From assembly GCF_007829815.1 (NCBI RefSeq), contig NZ_VIWT01000001.1, positions 5,915,001 to 5,979,000 on the forward strand: DNA of 64,000 bases, given 5' to 3'. The translations under genes were made by a program, and so were the position numbers. Shown in pieces: positions 31,901-37,229 of this stretch. The notes under the pieces were generated by a model. That model was not told where the DNA came from. It saw only the letters and a list, made by a program, of their open reading frames with translations, and did not search any database. The first letter of the stretch is position 1. Every line of letters starts with the position of its first letter. Origin of the DNA: Kitasatospora viridis (GTDB lineage: Bacteria; Actinomycetota; Actinomycetes; Streptomycetales; Streptomycetaceae).

Positions 31901-32426
31901 CGCGCTGCGGCGCAGCCTGGCCGCACTGGCCGGCCCGGAGCGGCTCGCGCTGCTGCTGGAGCTGGTCGGCACCCAGGCGGCCGGGGTGCTCGGGGTCGCC
32001 GAGGTGGCGCTGGACCGGGCGTTCAGCGAGCTCGGCTTCGACTCGCTGACGGCGGTGGAGTTCCGCAACCAGCTCAACGAGGCCACCGGGCTGCGGCTCT
32101 CGGCCACGCTGATCTTCGACTACCCGAACCCGACGGTGCTGGCCGAGCACCTGGACGCCGCACTGGCCCCGGCCGAGGGGGCGGCCGAGGAGGCGCGGGA
32201 GGCCGCCGTGCGCCAGGCGCTGGGCGCGATCCCGCTGGCCCGGCTGCGCGACGCCGGCCTGCTGGACAGCCTGCTCGAACTGGCCGGACTGGCGGCCGAG
32301 TCGAGCGCTGACCCGACCGGCCAGGACGGTGGCGGCAGCGGCGAGTCGATCGACGCGATGGACGTGGAGAGCCTGCTGAACCTGGCCCTCGACGACCTCG
32401 GCGCGCAGGACGGGGAGAACTGGTGA
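16944..32426 (+). CDS. Type I PKS, three modules (each KS-AT-DH-KR-ACP)
   Basis: This 5160-residue protein starts MTNDDKLLDYLKRVTADL, an N-terminal docking coiled coil. Module A (about 36-1735): KS Cys near 203, AT GHSIGE/HAFH (malonyl), DH whose motif reads HVVGDQVVVP so that Asp replaces the usual Gly, KR with LDD near 1453, ACP near 1675. Module B (about 1739-3385): KS Cys near 1896, AT GHSQGE near 2334 with YASH near 2437 (methylmalonyl), DH HAVGGELLFP near 2640, KR LDD, ACP near 3336. Module C (about 3397-5070): KS with FGMDPEEALVTDPQQR, AT GHSIGE/HAFH (malonyl), DH HAVGGVVLLP, KR LDD near 4813, ACP near 5033. There is no ER. All KRs look B-type, so three E double bonds in a row are predicted, the middle one methyl-branched. 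The acidic docking tail (MDVESLLNLALDDLG) should hand over to the next protein, whose GTG overlaps this stop. Confidence 0.97.
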   Translation: MTNDDKLLDYLKRVTADLAQTRQRLRDVETEEKEPIAIVAMSCRFPGGVSSPEELWRLVDEGTDAITDFPDDRGWDGAALYDPDPDAAGKSYVLRGGFLHGAADFEPDFFGISPREALLMDPQQRLLLEVAWEALERGGIAPDSVRGARIGVFAGTNGQDYRDVLAKLPQDPEAALGTGVLAAVMAGRISYTLGIEGPAVTIDTACSSALVALHLAVQALRQRECTLAMAGGVSVMSTPGAFVAFSRQRGLSQDGRCKSFADEADGTGWGEGAGMLLLERLSDARRHGHRVLAVVRGSAVNQDGASNGLTAPNGPSQQRVIRQALASAGLSAADVDVVEAHGTGTTLGDPIEAQALLATYGQGRPADRPLWLGSIKSNIGHTQAAAGVAGVIKMVQAMQHGVLPRTLFAEDPSSKVDWSAGEVRLLTDSRPWPEADRPRRAGISSFGASGTNAHTIIEQAPHEEPAAEREPGRAPSTVPWVLSGRTPEALREQARRLAAVADTLDPADAGLSLATTRTAQPYRAVLLGRDGEQLRRGLDALVEGVPGVLQGRTVKGLTAFLFTGQGAQRPGMGRELYQESETFRQAFDEVCGHFEAGHFDAGHFDAGLKELVFGTDAEPLNRTATTQAALFAFEVALFRLLESWGVEPDFVAGHSIGEVAAAHVAGVLSLADACRLVAARGRLMQALPAGGAMVAIKAAEAEVEPLLTEGVGIAAVNGPDAVVISGVEAEVLRIAALFERTKRLTVSHAFHSPLMEPMLDQFRSEIADLTYGRATVPIVSNLTGRLATEELADPEYWVRHVREAVRFHDGVRALEAAGVTRFVELGPDAVLTAMARDCLDSAEAVLTAVTRRERPETDTLLTALARLHIGGHSPDWAALFPGAARVDLPTTAFQRSRYWVEVPATVGDVASAGLDSTEHPLLAAATLLADSDGAVLTGRLAVRTHPWLADHVVGDQVVVPGTAMVELAIRAGDQVGCGHLEELTLEVPLVLPEQDGIRVQVTVGAPDPAGSRTVSVYSRAEGAAAEVGAPPGRQAGGSWTQHASGLLGRAPGHTGERLAEWPPAGAEALDTTGLYERHAASGLHYGPTFQALHAAWRRGDELFAEVRLAERPAADAGRFGLHPAAFDAALHALALLGDGSADETARLPFMFSGVSLHAVGAAVLRVRLVATGAHSFAVDLADATGAPVATVGSLASRPLTNLTRRQNPSSDALFRLDWQPVPLPEATGEADYRLLHSAPGTGAEAVRAALHAALAAAQDEDPRPLLVVTRGAVALAGEPVADLAGAAVWGLLRSAQSENPDRFVLLDLDPEADAEAVAAAVLACGEPQVAVRAGAAHAARLVPASPVTEPATAPAPEFDPEFDPEGTVLLTGATGGLGPVLARHLVTALGARHLLLLSRRGGADQLAAELTELGADVTVRACDVADRAALAEVLAQVPAAHPLTAVVHAAGLLDDGVLASLTPERVDAVLRPKVDGALNLHELTAELDLQAFVLFSSVAGLVGAPGQGNYAAANAFLDALAAHRHALGRPALSLAWGPWAPVGGMTSALAAADRARISRGGMTELSAEEGVALFDLARATGLPALAPVRLNLAALRGQGAALAPVFRALVGRTVRREAAAVEGAGSSFAERMAELGEQERADALLQLVRGQVAAVLGHASAEAIDPGRAFQELGFDSLAAVELRNALTAATGRRLPATLVFDYPSPGALAGHLAGTFGAGAGPRKAARARTAGPANTDEPIAIVGMACRYPGGVSSPQELWELVIGERNAISAFPDNRGWDIDRIYDPTRERPDTSYVREGGFLHGAGEFDAGFFGISPREALLMDPQQRLLLEGSWEALEGAGIDPVSLRGSRTGVFAGVMYHDYFGAFGSGSIVSGRVAYTLGLEGPTLSIDTACSSSLVALHLAAQSLRGGESTLALVGGVAVMSTPDPFVEFSRQGALAPDATCRPFATGAGGTVWGEGVGVLVLERLSDAERNGHRVLAVVRGTAVNQDGASNGLTAPNGPSQQRVIEQALANAGLSAADVDAVEAHGTGTTLGDPIEAQALLATYGQDRPEGRPLWLGSIKSNIGHTQAAAGVAGVIKMVQAMRHGVLPKTLHVDEPSSHVDWAAGEVRLLTDSQPWPEVDRPRRAGISSFGISGTNAHTIIEAVPEPAAGPTEPVPAPWLLSAKSRAALPAQAERLLAFVDANPQLAPTDLAHALATTRARFEHRAAVTGADGAELRDSLAALAAGQAAPGLVEGTATGARPVFVFPGQGSQWTGMATELLASSPVFAAAMAECAAACAPFTDWDLLAELNGPLDRVDVVQPLLWAVMVSLARTWTAHGVRPAAVIGHSQGEIAAAVVAGALSLEDGARIVTLRSQAIAQDLSGGGGMLSVALPVEQVAERLAAWDGRLSVAARNGAGSVVVSGFVDALDRLEDRLKEEGVRVKRLPVDYASHSAQVESIRTRLLETLAEVSPRPAEVPFYSTVTGELLDTTGLDAEYWYTNLRQTVLFEQAAGVAVGKGHGVFVECSPHPVLTVGLQETFDGVRALGSLRREEGGPARFAAALGEAFAHGVEVDWQQVFQNPRPSRIELPTYAFQHEQFWLNSVAGNADVTSAGLTPTEHPILSAALTRADTDGTVLTGRLSLGTHPWLADHAVGGELLFPGTGYLELALQAAEVAGLDRVADLTLHAPLVFPEHGAVQLQVVLGAAEESGRPIGIYSRAESGADELPWTRHADGVLAHGGAPAEPEFTAWPPAGAEPIDLDGLYERLAEAGLGYGPAFQGLRAAWRLGREVYAEVSVTQPVDGYGLHPALADAALHAIGLTGVAEDEALLPFAWSEVRLHATGATELRVRVRPLDSGDAVELTLADATGAPVASVGSLALRPIPAEQLAAAAKSARAGALYRVEWITAPTPAADPAHDPVVLRSPAGTRADEVRAAVHTVLDQLREQLAGEASVLVAAGADLAGAAVAGLVRSAQSENPGRIVLVELDQDPASEALLPAAPAVGEPHLAIRGGAIRLPRLVRAETSDDQQELRLNPAGTVLLTGASGALGSLIARQLVTEWGVRHLVLLSRRGAAPELVAELTALGAEVRTAACDAADRAALAEVLDAIPAAHPLTAVVHAAGVLDDGVLASLTPERLDAVLRPKVDAAWHLHELTAGLDLQAFVLFSSAAATLGSPGQANYAAANAFLDALAGHRRALGLPGQSLAWGLWAQASGMTGTLDETDLSRISRGGVAPLATEEGLALFDEALHSRHPAVLPMKLEPAALRAQGDDLSPLFRTLVRVRRQAAAGRPAAGADSLRGRLTALAETERLPFLAELVRTQAASVLGHRSAQAVEEHRAFRELGFDSLAAVELRNGLAAATGLRLPATLVFDHPNPLALAGYLFDQLVGDLTGSQAVVAPAGSTDEPIAIIGMSCRYPGGVNSPEDLWKLVVGEVDAIGEFPTDRGWDLAALYDPTLDRPGTSYAKNGAFLYDAGEFDAEFFGMDPEEALVTDPQQRLLLETSWEALERAAIDPASLRGSSTGVFAGVMYHDYFESYGSGSVVSGRVAYTLGLEGPTLTVDTACSSSLVALHLAVQSLRQGDCTLALAGGVTVMATPGTFVEFSRQRGLSRDGRCRPFADAANGTGFGEGAGVLLLERLSDARRNGHQVLAVVRGTAMNQDGASNGITAPNGPAQQRVIRRALAAAGVPGGEVDLVEAHGTGTTLGDPIEAQALIATYGSEHTEERPLWLGSIKSNIGHTQAAAGVAGVIKSVQAIRHGVLPRTLHVDQPSRHVDWTDSHVRLLAESVAWPEHGHPRRAGISSFGISGTNAHVVIEAAPEAPDSPDSPQVQAPLLLSGHSPQALREQAGRLLDHLGERTELEPRRVAAALATTRGRHAHRAAVSGADRDELLRGLRALSEGRALPGVALGSAAAGRTAFLFSGQGSQLVGMGKELTEEFPAFAAAFEEVCEQLDPLLERPLREALRSAELLDRTEYTQPALFALQVALFRLVESWGVRPDLLAGHSIGEFAAAHVAGVWSLPDAARLVAARGRLMQALPAGGAMVAVKATEAEIEPLLTARVSIAAVNGPGSVVISGEAAAVREIAGRFERTKELTVSHAFHSPLMEPMLAEFHQVAAELAYQPPRIPLVSTLTGAQADAQELCSPEYWVRHVRGAVRFADGVRALAEAGARRFVEIGPGGVLTALAAETLGGDAAAVIPLLRKDRPEPAALLTALGALHVHGGTVDWTRVLPAAGAVELPTYAFQRRRYWMASEPAGYRATADHPLLGSAVDLADGEGTLFTGRLSRQTHPWLADHAVGGVVLLPGTAFVEMALAAGAGLGADAVEELTIAEPLLLPEQGAVRLQCTVRPAEEGRWTFQVYSRTADDEAWSAHATGLLRSATASVPAPGPEQAWPPVGAEPLDLADTYQELAELGAEYGPQFQGLRAAWRLADEVFAEVEIPLEADRFGLHPALFDAALHAIGLRAGAERRISLPFAWNGVELYAVGARALRVRIAPAGPDAVRIELADEAGAPVARVESLVLREVALDRLAPAGGADSLFALEWTALPAGAAPTAGHWAVLGTHRPRLLDELAARVDSVRTVADLAELALPVDPVDVLLVPFAGGDEPHAVHQGLATLLTTLQTWLADERFARSTAVVATSGAVSLSGEDVTDLAAAAAWGLIRSAQSEHPERIVLVDLDDHDDAPGRDWHLLPAALAAGESQLALRAGVLHAPRLVRAAAAAGPDAPVEWHGRVLLTGGTGALGRLVARHLVTEHGVSSLLLLSRRGEAAPGAAELHAELTGLGAEVTILACDLADREELAGVLARHPVSAVVHSAGVLDDGTLASLTPERLSAVLRPKVDAAWHLHELTKDRPLSAFVLFSSAAGLLGSPGQASYAAANAYLDGLALHRRAVGLPAGSLAWGAWSGSGGMADRLGEADSRRLAQSGVGSLGEADGLALFDAAVGRPEAVLMPARLDLAAPARGNRVPPLLSRLVRPSSARRVAQAASTASAALRRSLAALAGPERLALLLELVGTQAAGVLGVAEVALDRAFSELGFDSLTAVEFRNQLNEATGLRLSATLIFDYPNPTVLAEHLDAALAPAEGAAEEAREAAVRQALGAIPLARLRDAGLLDSLLELAGLAAESSADPTGQDGGGSGESIDAMDVESLLNLALDDLGAQDGENW
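18717..18761 (+). repeat. Three 15-bp tandem repeats in an AT domain
   Basis: Three copies of GGGCACTTCGASGCC (the first has GAGGCC, the others GACGCC) lie in the AT of module A of the three-module PKS. They encode GHFEA-GHFDA-GHFDA in a surface region between the GQGAQ motif and the active-site Ser. Other AT domains in this window lack the insertion. Confidence 0.9.
18837..19219 (+). repeat. AT segment nearly identical to 34301-34683
   Basis: This 383-bp stretch around the AT active site of module A matches the terminal module AT at a constant offset of 15464 bp without gaps. Differences are few and scattered. It is more alike than expected for two ATs of separate modules and suggests gene conversion or recent duplication. 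Confidence 0.8.
22341..22704 (+). repeat. KS segment nearly identical to 32750-33113
   Basis: This 364-bp stretch in the KS of module B differs from 32750-33113 at only about ten positions and has no gaps. Its codon use is unlike the flanks: many TTG, GGT, GTT and GCG/TCG codons where the rest of the PKS uses CTG, GGC, GTC and GCC. Confidence 0.85.
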
Positions 32427-35400
32427 CGAGGAGCACTCCGGTGACGAACAGTGAGAGCACGGCCCGGCAGCAGCACCCGGACGCCAGGATGGTCGACGCC
32501 CTGCGGGCCTCGCTGAAGGAGACCGAACGGCTGCGCGAGCAGAACCGCAAGCTGACGGCGACGCTGCGCGAGCCGATCGCGATCGTCGGCATGGCCTGCC
32601 GCTACCCGGGCGGGGTGGGCTCGCCGCAGCAGCTGTGGGAGCTGGTGGCGCGGGGCGGGGACGGCATCACGCCGTTCCCCACCGACCGGGGCTGGGACGC
32701 GGACCTCTACGATCCGCGCCCCGGCCTGGAGGGCAGGTCCTACACCGCAGAGGGTGGTTTCCTGCACGGGGCGGGGGAGTTCGATGCGGGGTTCTTCGGG
32801 ATCTCGCCGCGTGAGGCGTTGTTGATGGATCCGCAGCAGCGGTTGCTGTTGGAGGGTTCGTGGGAGGCGTTGGAGGGTGCGGGGATCGATCCGGTCTCGT
32901 TGCGGGGTTCGCGGACGGGTGTGTTCGCGGGGGTGATGTACCACGACTACTTCGGTGCGTTCGGCAGTGGCAGCATCGTGTCGGGTCGGGTGGCGTACAC
33001 GTTGGGTCTGGAGGGGCCGACGTTGTCGATCGACACGGCGTGTTCGTCCTCGCTGGTGGCGCTGCACCTGGCGGCGCAGTCGCTGCGCGGCGGCGAGTCC
33101 ACCCTCGCGCTGGCCGGCGGGGTGACGGTGATGGCCTCGCCCGGCACCTTCGTCGAGTTCAGCCGCCAGCGCGGGCTCTCCCCGGACGGCCGCTGCAAGG
33201 CGTTCGCGGAGGCTGCGGACGGCACCGGCTTCGCCGAGGGCGTCGGGGTGCTGGTCCTGGAGCGGCTGAGCGACGCCCGGCGCAACGGGCACCGGGTGCT
33301 GGCCGTCGTCCGAGGTTCCGCCGTCAACCAGGACGGCGCCTCCAACGGGCTGACGGCGCCCAACGGGCCGGCCCAGCAACGGGTGATCCGCCAGGCGCTG
33401 GCCAACGCCCGACTGTCGGCGGCCGACGTGGACGTGGTGGAGGCGCACGGCACCGGCACCACGCTGGGCGACCCGATCGAGGCGCAGGCGCTGCTGGCGA
33501 CGTACGGTCAGGACCGCCCGGCCGGGCGGCCGTTGTGGCTCGGGTCGGTCAAGTCGAACATCGGGCACACCCAGGCGGCGGCCGGGGTGGCCGGAGTGAT
33601 CAAGATGGTGCAGGCGATGCGGCACGGTACGTTGCCGAAGACCCTGCACGTGGACGAGCCCTCCGGCAAGGTCGACTGGTCGACGGGCGAGGTACGGCTG
33701 CTGACGGACAGTCAACCCTGGCCCGAGGCCGACCGGCCGCGCCGGGCCGGGATCTCCTCGTTCGGGATCAGCGGCACCAACGCGCACGTGATCGTCGAAC
33801 AGGCCCTGGTCGAGCCCGAGTTGCCATCGCCCGACCCGGCGCCCCCGATGACCCTGTGGCCGCTCTCCGCCCGCTCCCCGCAGGCGCTGGCGGCCCAGGG
33901 CGAGCGGCTGCGCGCCTTCGCCGCCGACCGCCCCGAGCTTGCGGCGGGCGCGGTGGCCAGGTCGCTCGGCACCGAACGCGCCGTCTTCGAGCACCGGGCC
34001 GTCGTGCTCGGCCCGGACCGCGAGCGGCTGCTCGACGGGCTGGCGGCGCTGGCCGCGTCGGACGGCTCGCCGTCGGTCGTGCGCGGCCGGGCCCGACCGG
34101 GCGTCAGGACCGCGTTCCTGTTCACCGGCCAGGGCGCCCAGCGGCTCGGCATGGGCGCGGAACTGCGGTCCCACTACCCGGTGTTCGCCGAGGCCTTCGA
34201 CGAGCTGGACGGCCAGCTCGGGGTCGGCACCGGCGAGGTGCTCTTCGGCGCCGACCGCGACCGGGTCGACCAAACCCTGTACGCGCAGACCGGTCTCTTC
34301 GCCTTCGAGGTGGCGCTGTTCCGGCTGCTGGAGTCCTGGGGCCTGCGACCGGACTTCGTGGCGGGGCACTCGATCGGCGAGGTGGCGGCGGCGCACGTGG
34401 CGGGGGTGCTGTCGCCGGTGGACGCGTGCCGGCTGGTGGCGGCGCGGGGCCGGTTGATGCAGGCGCTTCCAGCCGGTGGCGCGATGGTGGCGATCAAGGC
34501 CACCGAGGCCGAGGTCGAGCCGTTGCTGACCGAGGGGGTCGGCATCGCGGCGGTCAACGGTCCTGACGCGGTGGTGATGTCCGGCGTCGAGGCGGAAGTG
34601 CTGCGGATCGCCGAGTTGTTCGCCAAGACCAAGCGGCTGACGGTCAGTCACGCCTTCCACTCGCCGCTGATGGAGCCGATGCTCGCCCGGTTCCGCGAGG
34701 AACTGGCTGATCTGACGTTCCATCAGCCCACCGTTCCCGTGGTCTCCAACGTCACGGGCGCCCTGGCGGCAGGGGAGTTGGCGGATCCTGAATACTGGGT
34801 GCGGCACGTGCGCGAGGCCGTGCGCTTCCACGACGGCATCCGGGCGCTGGAGGCGGCGGGCGTCACCCGCTTCGTCGAGCTCGGCCCCGACGCCGTGCTC
34901 ACCGGGCTGGCCCGGGGGAGCGTGCGGGCGCCGGACGCGGCGTTCGTCCCGCTCGGCCGCCGGCTCGGCTCGGAGAGCGCCGCCCTGCTGACGGGCGTGG
35001 CCCGGCTGCACGTGGACGGCCTGTCGCCCGACTGGTCGGCGGTCTTCCCCGGCACCGACCGGGCCGAGCTGCCGACCTACGCCTTCCAGCACCAGCGGTA
35101 CTGGCTGGCGGCGGACGTCCCGCTGACCATCGGCGCGCTCGACGCCCCCGACCGGCCGGCCCAGCCGGCCGAACCGGCGCCGCTGCGCGCCCGCCTCAGC
35201 GACCTGGGCGAGGACGAACAGCTCGCGCTGCTGGTCGACTTGGTCCGCGCGCAGACCGCCGCCGTCCTCGGCCACGCCGGGGCGGACGCGATCGAGCCGG
35301 AGGTCGGCTTCCTGGAGTCCGGCATGGACTCGGTCTCCGGCGCGGAGCTGCGCACCGCGCTCGCCGCGGCCACCGGGCTGGCGCTGTCCGCCGCCGTCGT

Positions 35401-36379
35401 CTTCGACCACCGCACCCCGGCCGAGCTCGCCGCCCACCTGCGCGCCGAGCTGGCCCACGCCGGGCCCGTGACCGGAGCAGCCGAGCCGGCGGACGCCCCC
35501 GAGGACCTGGAGTCGATCAGCGGCCTGCTGCGCCGGGCCGCCGGCGAGGGCCGGATGATGAAGGGGATGGCGCTGCTCGACGCGGTCGCCGAGATCCTGC
35601 CCGCCTTCTCCTCGGCGGCCGAACTGGAACGCCTGGCCGAACCGGTCCGCCTGGCCCGGGGGGAGCAGCGCCCCAAGCTGATCTGCTTCCCCTCCCCGAT
35701 GGCACTCGGCGGCGCCCACCAGTACGCCCGGTTCGCCGCGCACTTCCGGGGCCGGCGCGAGGTGGTGGTGCCGCCGGTGCCGGGGTTCGGCCCCGGCGAG
35801 GCGCTGCCGCGCTCGCTGGGCGCCGCCGTCGAGGTCTTCGTCGAGGGCGCGCTGGCCGCGGCGGCGGGGGAGCCCTTCGTGCTGCTCGGCTACTCCTCCG
35901 GCGGCCAGTTCGCGCACGCCACCGCCGAGGTGCTGGAGCAGGCCGGCACCCCGGCGGCCGGCGTCGTGCTGCTGGACACCTACCTGCCCGACGGCGAGGG
36001 CCAGGACGAGCTCTGGCCGCAGATGTTCCGGGGCATGCTGGACCGGGAGTCCGCCTTCGGCGGGTTCGGCGCCGCCCGGCTCGCCGCGATGAGCCGCTAC
36101 AGCGACCTGATCGTGGACTGCCTGCCGGGCCCGCTGTCGGCAGCGGTGCTCTTCGTCCGTCCGTCGCACTCCTTCACCGATGCACCCGGCACCGAGGACT
36201 GGCGCGCCCGCTGGCGCGGCGAGCACCTGCTGCGGGAGGTGCCCGGCACCCACTTCACCATCCTGGAGGAGTCGGCGCCGACGACGGCCGCGGCGGTGGA
36301 CGACTGGCTCGGAGGTAGAGAAATCTCTACCTCGGATACGCCAAGGAATGCCAATGTGCCTTCCCGGCGCCGCTCCTAA
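32423..36379 (+). CDS. Type I PKS, terminal module (KS-AT-ACP-TE)
   Basis: This final PKS protein (1318 residues) extends the chain once and releases it. The GTG start overlaps the previous stop (GTGA) with GGGGAG just upstream; a second GTG at 32441, behind GAGGAG, is possible. A short N-terminal coiled coil precedes the KS (Cys in DTACSSS near 208). The AT has GHSIGE near 648 and HAFH near 743 (malonyl). No KR, DH or ER is present, so the beta-keto group stays. ACP Ser is in SGMDSVSGAELR near 969, a variant of the usual GFDSL. The thioesterase from about 1080 has the nucleophile in GYSSGG near 1158, Asp in LLDTYLP and His in GTHFTIL near 1277. Predicted release is by lactonisation or hydrolysis; a beta-keto acyl chain could also cyclise to a pyrone. 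The last 20 codons contain a 22-bp palindrome that may serve the next operon. Confidence 0.96.
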   Translation: MTRSTPVTNSESTARQQHPDARMVDALRASLKETERLREQNRKLTATLREPIAIVGMACRYPGGVGSPQQLWELVARGGDGITPFPTDRGWDADLYDPRPGLEGRSYTAEGGFLHGAGEFDAGFFGISPREALLMDPQQRLLLEGSWEALEGAGIDPVSLRGSRTGVFAGVMYHDYFGAFGSGSIVSGRVAYTLGLEGPTLSIDTACSSSLVALHLAAQSLRGGESTLALAGGVTVMASPGTFVEFSRQRGLSPDGRCKAFAEAADGTGFAEGVGVLVLERLSDARRNGHRVLAVVRGSAVNQDGASNGLTAPNGPAQQRVIRQALANARLSAADVDVVEAHGTGTTLGDPIEAQALLATYGQDRPAGRPLWLGSVKSNIGHTQAAAGVAGVIKMVQAMRHGTLPKTLHVDEPSGKVDWSTGEVRLLTDSQPWPEADRPRRAGISSFGISGTNAHVIVEQALVEPELPSPDPAPPMTLWPLSARSPQALAAQGERLRAFAADRPELAAGAVARSLGTERAVFEHRAVVLGPDRERLLDGLAALAASDGSPSVVRGRARPGVRTAFLFTGQGAQRLGMGAELRSHYPVFAEAFDELDGQLGVGTGEVLFGADRDRVDQTLYAQTGLFAFEVALFRLLESWGLRPDFVAGHSIGEVAAAHVAGVLSPVDACRLVAARGRLMQALPAGGAMVAIKATEAEVEPLLTEGVGIAAVNGPDAVVMSGVEAEVLRIAELFAKTKRLTVSHAFHSPLMEPMLARFREELADLTFHQPTVPVVSNVTGALAAGELADPEYWVRHVREAVRFHDGIRALEAAGVTRFVELGPDAVLTGLARGSVRAPDAAFVPLGRRLGSESAALLTGVARLHVDGLSPDWSAVFPGTDRAELPTYAFQHQRYWLAADVPLTIGALDAPDRPAQPAEPAPLRARLSDLGEDEQLALLVDLVRAQTAAVLGHAGADAIEPEVGFLESGMDSVSGAELRTALAAATGLALSAAVVFDHRTPAELAAHLRAELAHAGPVTGAAEPADAPEDLESISGLLRRAAGEGRMMKGMALLDAVAEILPAFSSAAELERLAEPVRLARGEQRPKLICFPSPMALGGAHQYARFAAHFRGRREVVVPPVPGFGPGEALPRSLGAAVEVFVEGALAAAAGEPFVLLGYSSGGQFAHATAEVLEQAGTPAAGVVLLDTYLPDGEGQDELWPQMFRGMLDRESAFGGFGAARLAAMSRYSDLIVDCLPGPLSAAVLFVRPSHSFTDAPGTEDWRARWRGEHLLREVPGTHFTILEESAPTTAAAVDDWLGGREISTSDTPRNANVPSRRRS
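32750..33113 (+). repeat. KS segment nearly identical to 22341-22704
   Basis: Second copy of the 364-bp KS segment with atypical codon use. It lies in the terminal module, and both edges pass abruptly into ordinary PKS codon use. Confidence 0.85.
34301..34683 (+). repeat. AT segment nearly identical to 18837-19219
   Basis: Second copy of the 383-bp AT segment, spanning GHSIGE to HAFHSPLMEPM in the terminal module. Confidence 0.8.
36312..36333. promoter_or_regulatory. Perfect 22-bp palindrome before the ABC transporter operon
   Basis: Arms GAGGTAGAGA and TCTCTACCTC are separated by AA. The palindrome lies in the last codons of the PKS thioesterase and about 96-117 bp upstream of the ABC transporter start. 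It is centred roughly 55 bp upstream of a -10-like TAACGT at 36377. The location suits an activator site, and the NarL-type response regulator encoded at 41215 is an obvious candidate to bind it. Confidence 0.55.
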
Positions 36380-36382
36380 CGT
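36377..36382 (+). promoter_or_regulatory. Candidate -10 element of the ABC transporter operon
   Basis: TAACGT fits the TANNNT pattern and lies 47 bp before the GTG start; its first three bases are the PKS stop codon. The same hexamer occurs in the candidate promoter of the two-component genes at 39851. No good -35 is visible (TGTGCC at 16-bp spacing), so an activator may be needed. Confidence 0.35.
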
Positions 36383-36428
36383 TGATACCAGTTCGCGCGA
36401 GGTGCGTGACCAACCGGTGGGAGTTCCA

Positions 36429-37229
36429 GTGCAGACTCGGGAGAACGGTCAGCGGACGGTGGCCGTCCGGCTGGACGCGGTCGAGAAGATCTACGGCAAA
36501 GGCGACAACGAGGTGGCCGCGCTCAAGAGACTGAGCATGACCTTCGACGCCGGCAGCTTCACCGCTGTGATGGGCCCCTCGGGATCGGGCAAGAGCACCT
36601 TCCTGCACTGTGCCGCCGGCCTGGTCCAGCCCACCTCGGGCCGGGTGCTGGTCGGGGACACCAACCTCGCGGACCTGGACGAGGTGCGGCTGACCAAGCT
36701 GCGCCGCGACCGCATCGGCTTCATCTTCCAGTCGTTCAACCTGCTGCCGGCCCTGACGGTGATGCAGAACATCGTGCTGCCGCTCCAGTTGGCGGGCAAG
36801 CGGCCGAACCGGAACCAGATCCTGATGGTGGTCAACCGGGTCGGCCTGGCCGACCGGCTGGACCACCTGCCCGGCCAGCTCTCCGGCGGCCAGCAGCAGC
36901 GCGTGGCGATCGCCCGCGCCCTGGTGACCCGGCCCGCCGTGGTCTTCGCCGACGAGCCGACCGGCGCCCTGGACACCCGCACCGCCGCCGCCGTGCTCGG
37001 CCTGCTGCGCGAGTCGGTGACCGCCGCCGGCCAGACCCTGGTCATGGTCACCCACGACCCGGTGGCCGCCTCCTACGCCGACCGCGTGGTCTTCCTGGCG
37101 GACGGCCGGTTCGTCGGCGAGATGCACCAGCCGACCGCCGACGCCGTCGCGGCGCGGATGACCCGGCTCGGCGCCTGGGACGACGAGAGCTCCGACCCCT
37201 CCTCCTCCCTGTCGGGGGGTGGCCGCTGA
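36429..37229 (+). CDS. ABC transporter ATP-binding protein (MacB/LolD type)
   Basis: This 266-residue ATPase partners the permease that follows. It has Walker A GPSGSGKST near 52, the Q-loop FIFQSFNLLPALT, signature LSGGQQQRVAIARAL, Walker B VVFADEPTGALDT and the switch His in VMVTHD. The sequence is of the LolD/MacB/FtsE class, which couples to FtsX-like permeases. I chose GTG 36429 because GGTGGGAG stands 4-5 bases upstream; a longer frame extends into the PKS gene without a site. The stop overlaps the permease ATG (TGATG). Next to a biosynthetic locus and a two-component system, likely roles are product export or self-resistance. Confidence 0.93.
   Translation: MQTRENGQRTVAVRLDAVEKIYGKGDNEVAALKRLSMTFDAGSFTAVMGPSGSGKSTFLHCAAGLVQPTSGRVLVGDTNLADLDEVRLTKLRRDRIGFIFQSFNLLPALTVMQNIVLPLQLAGKRPNRNQILMVVNRVGLADRLDHLPGQLSGGQQQRVAIARALVTRPAVVFADEPTGALDTRTAAAVLGLLRESVTAAGQTLVMVTHDPVAASYADRVVFLADGRFVGEMHQPTADAVAARMTRLGAWDDESSDPSSSLSGGGR

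Noticed and set aside
6739..36379. Enoylreductase domains
   Set aside because: I looked for the NADPH-binding pattern of PKS ERs between DH and KR in every module and found none; linker lengths are also too short.
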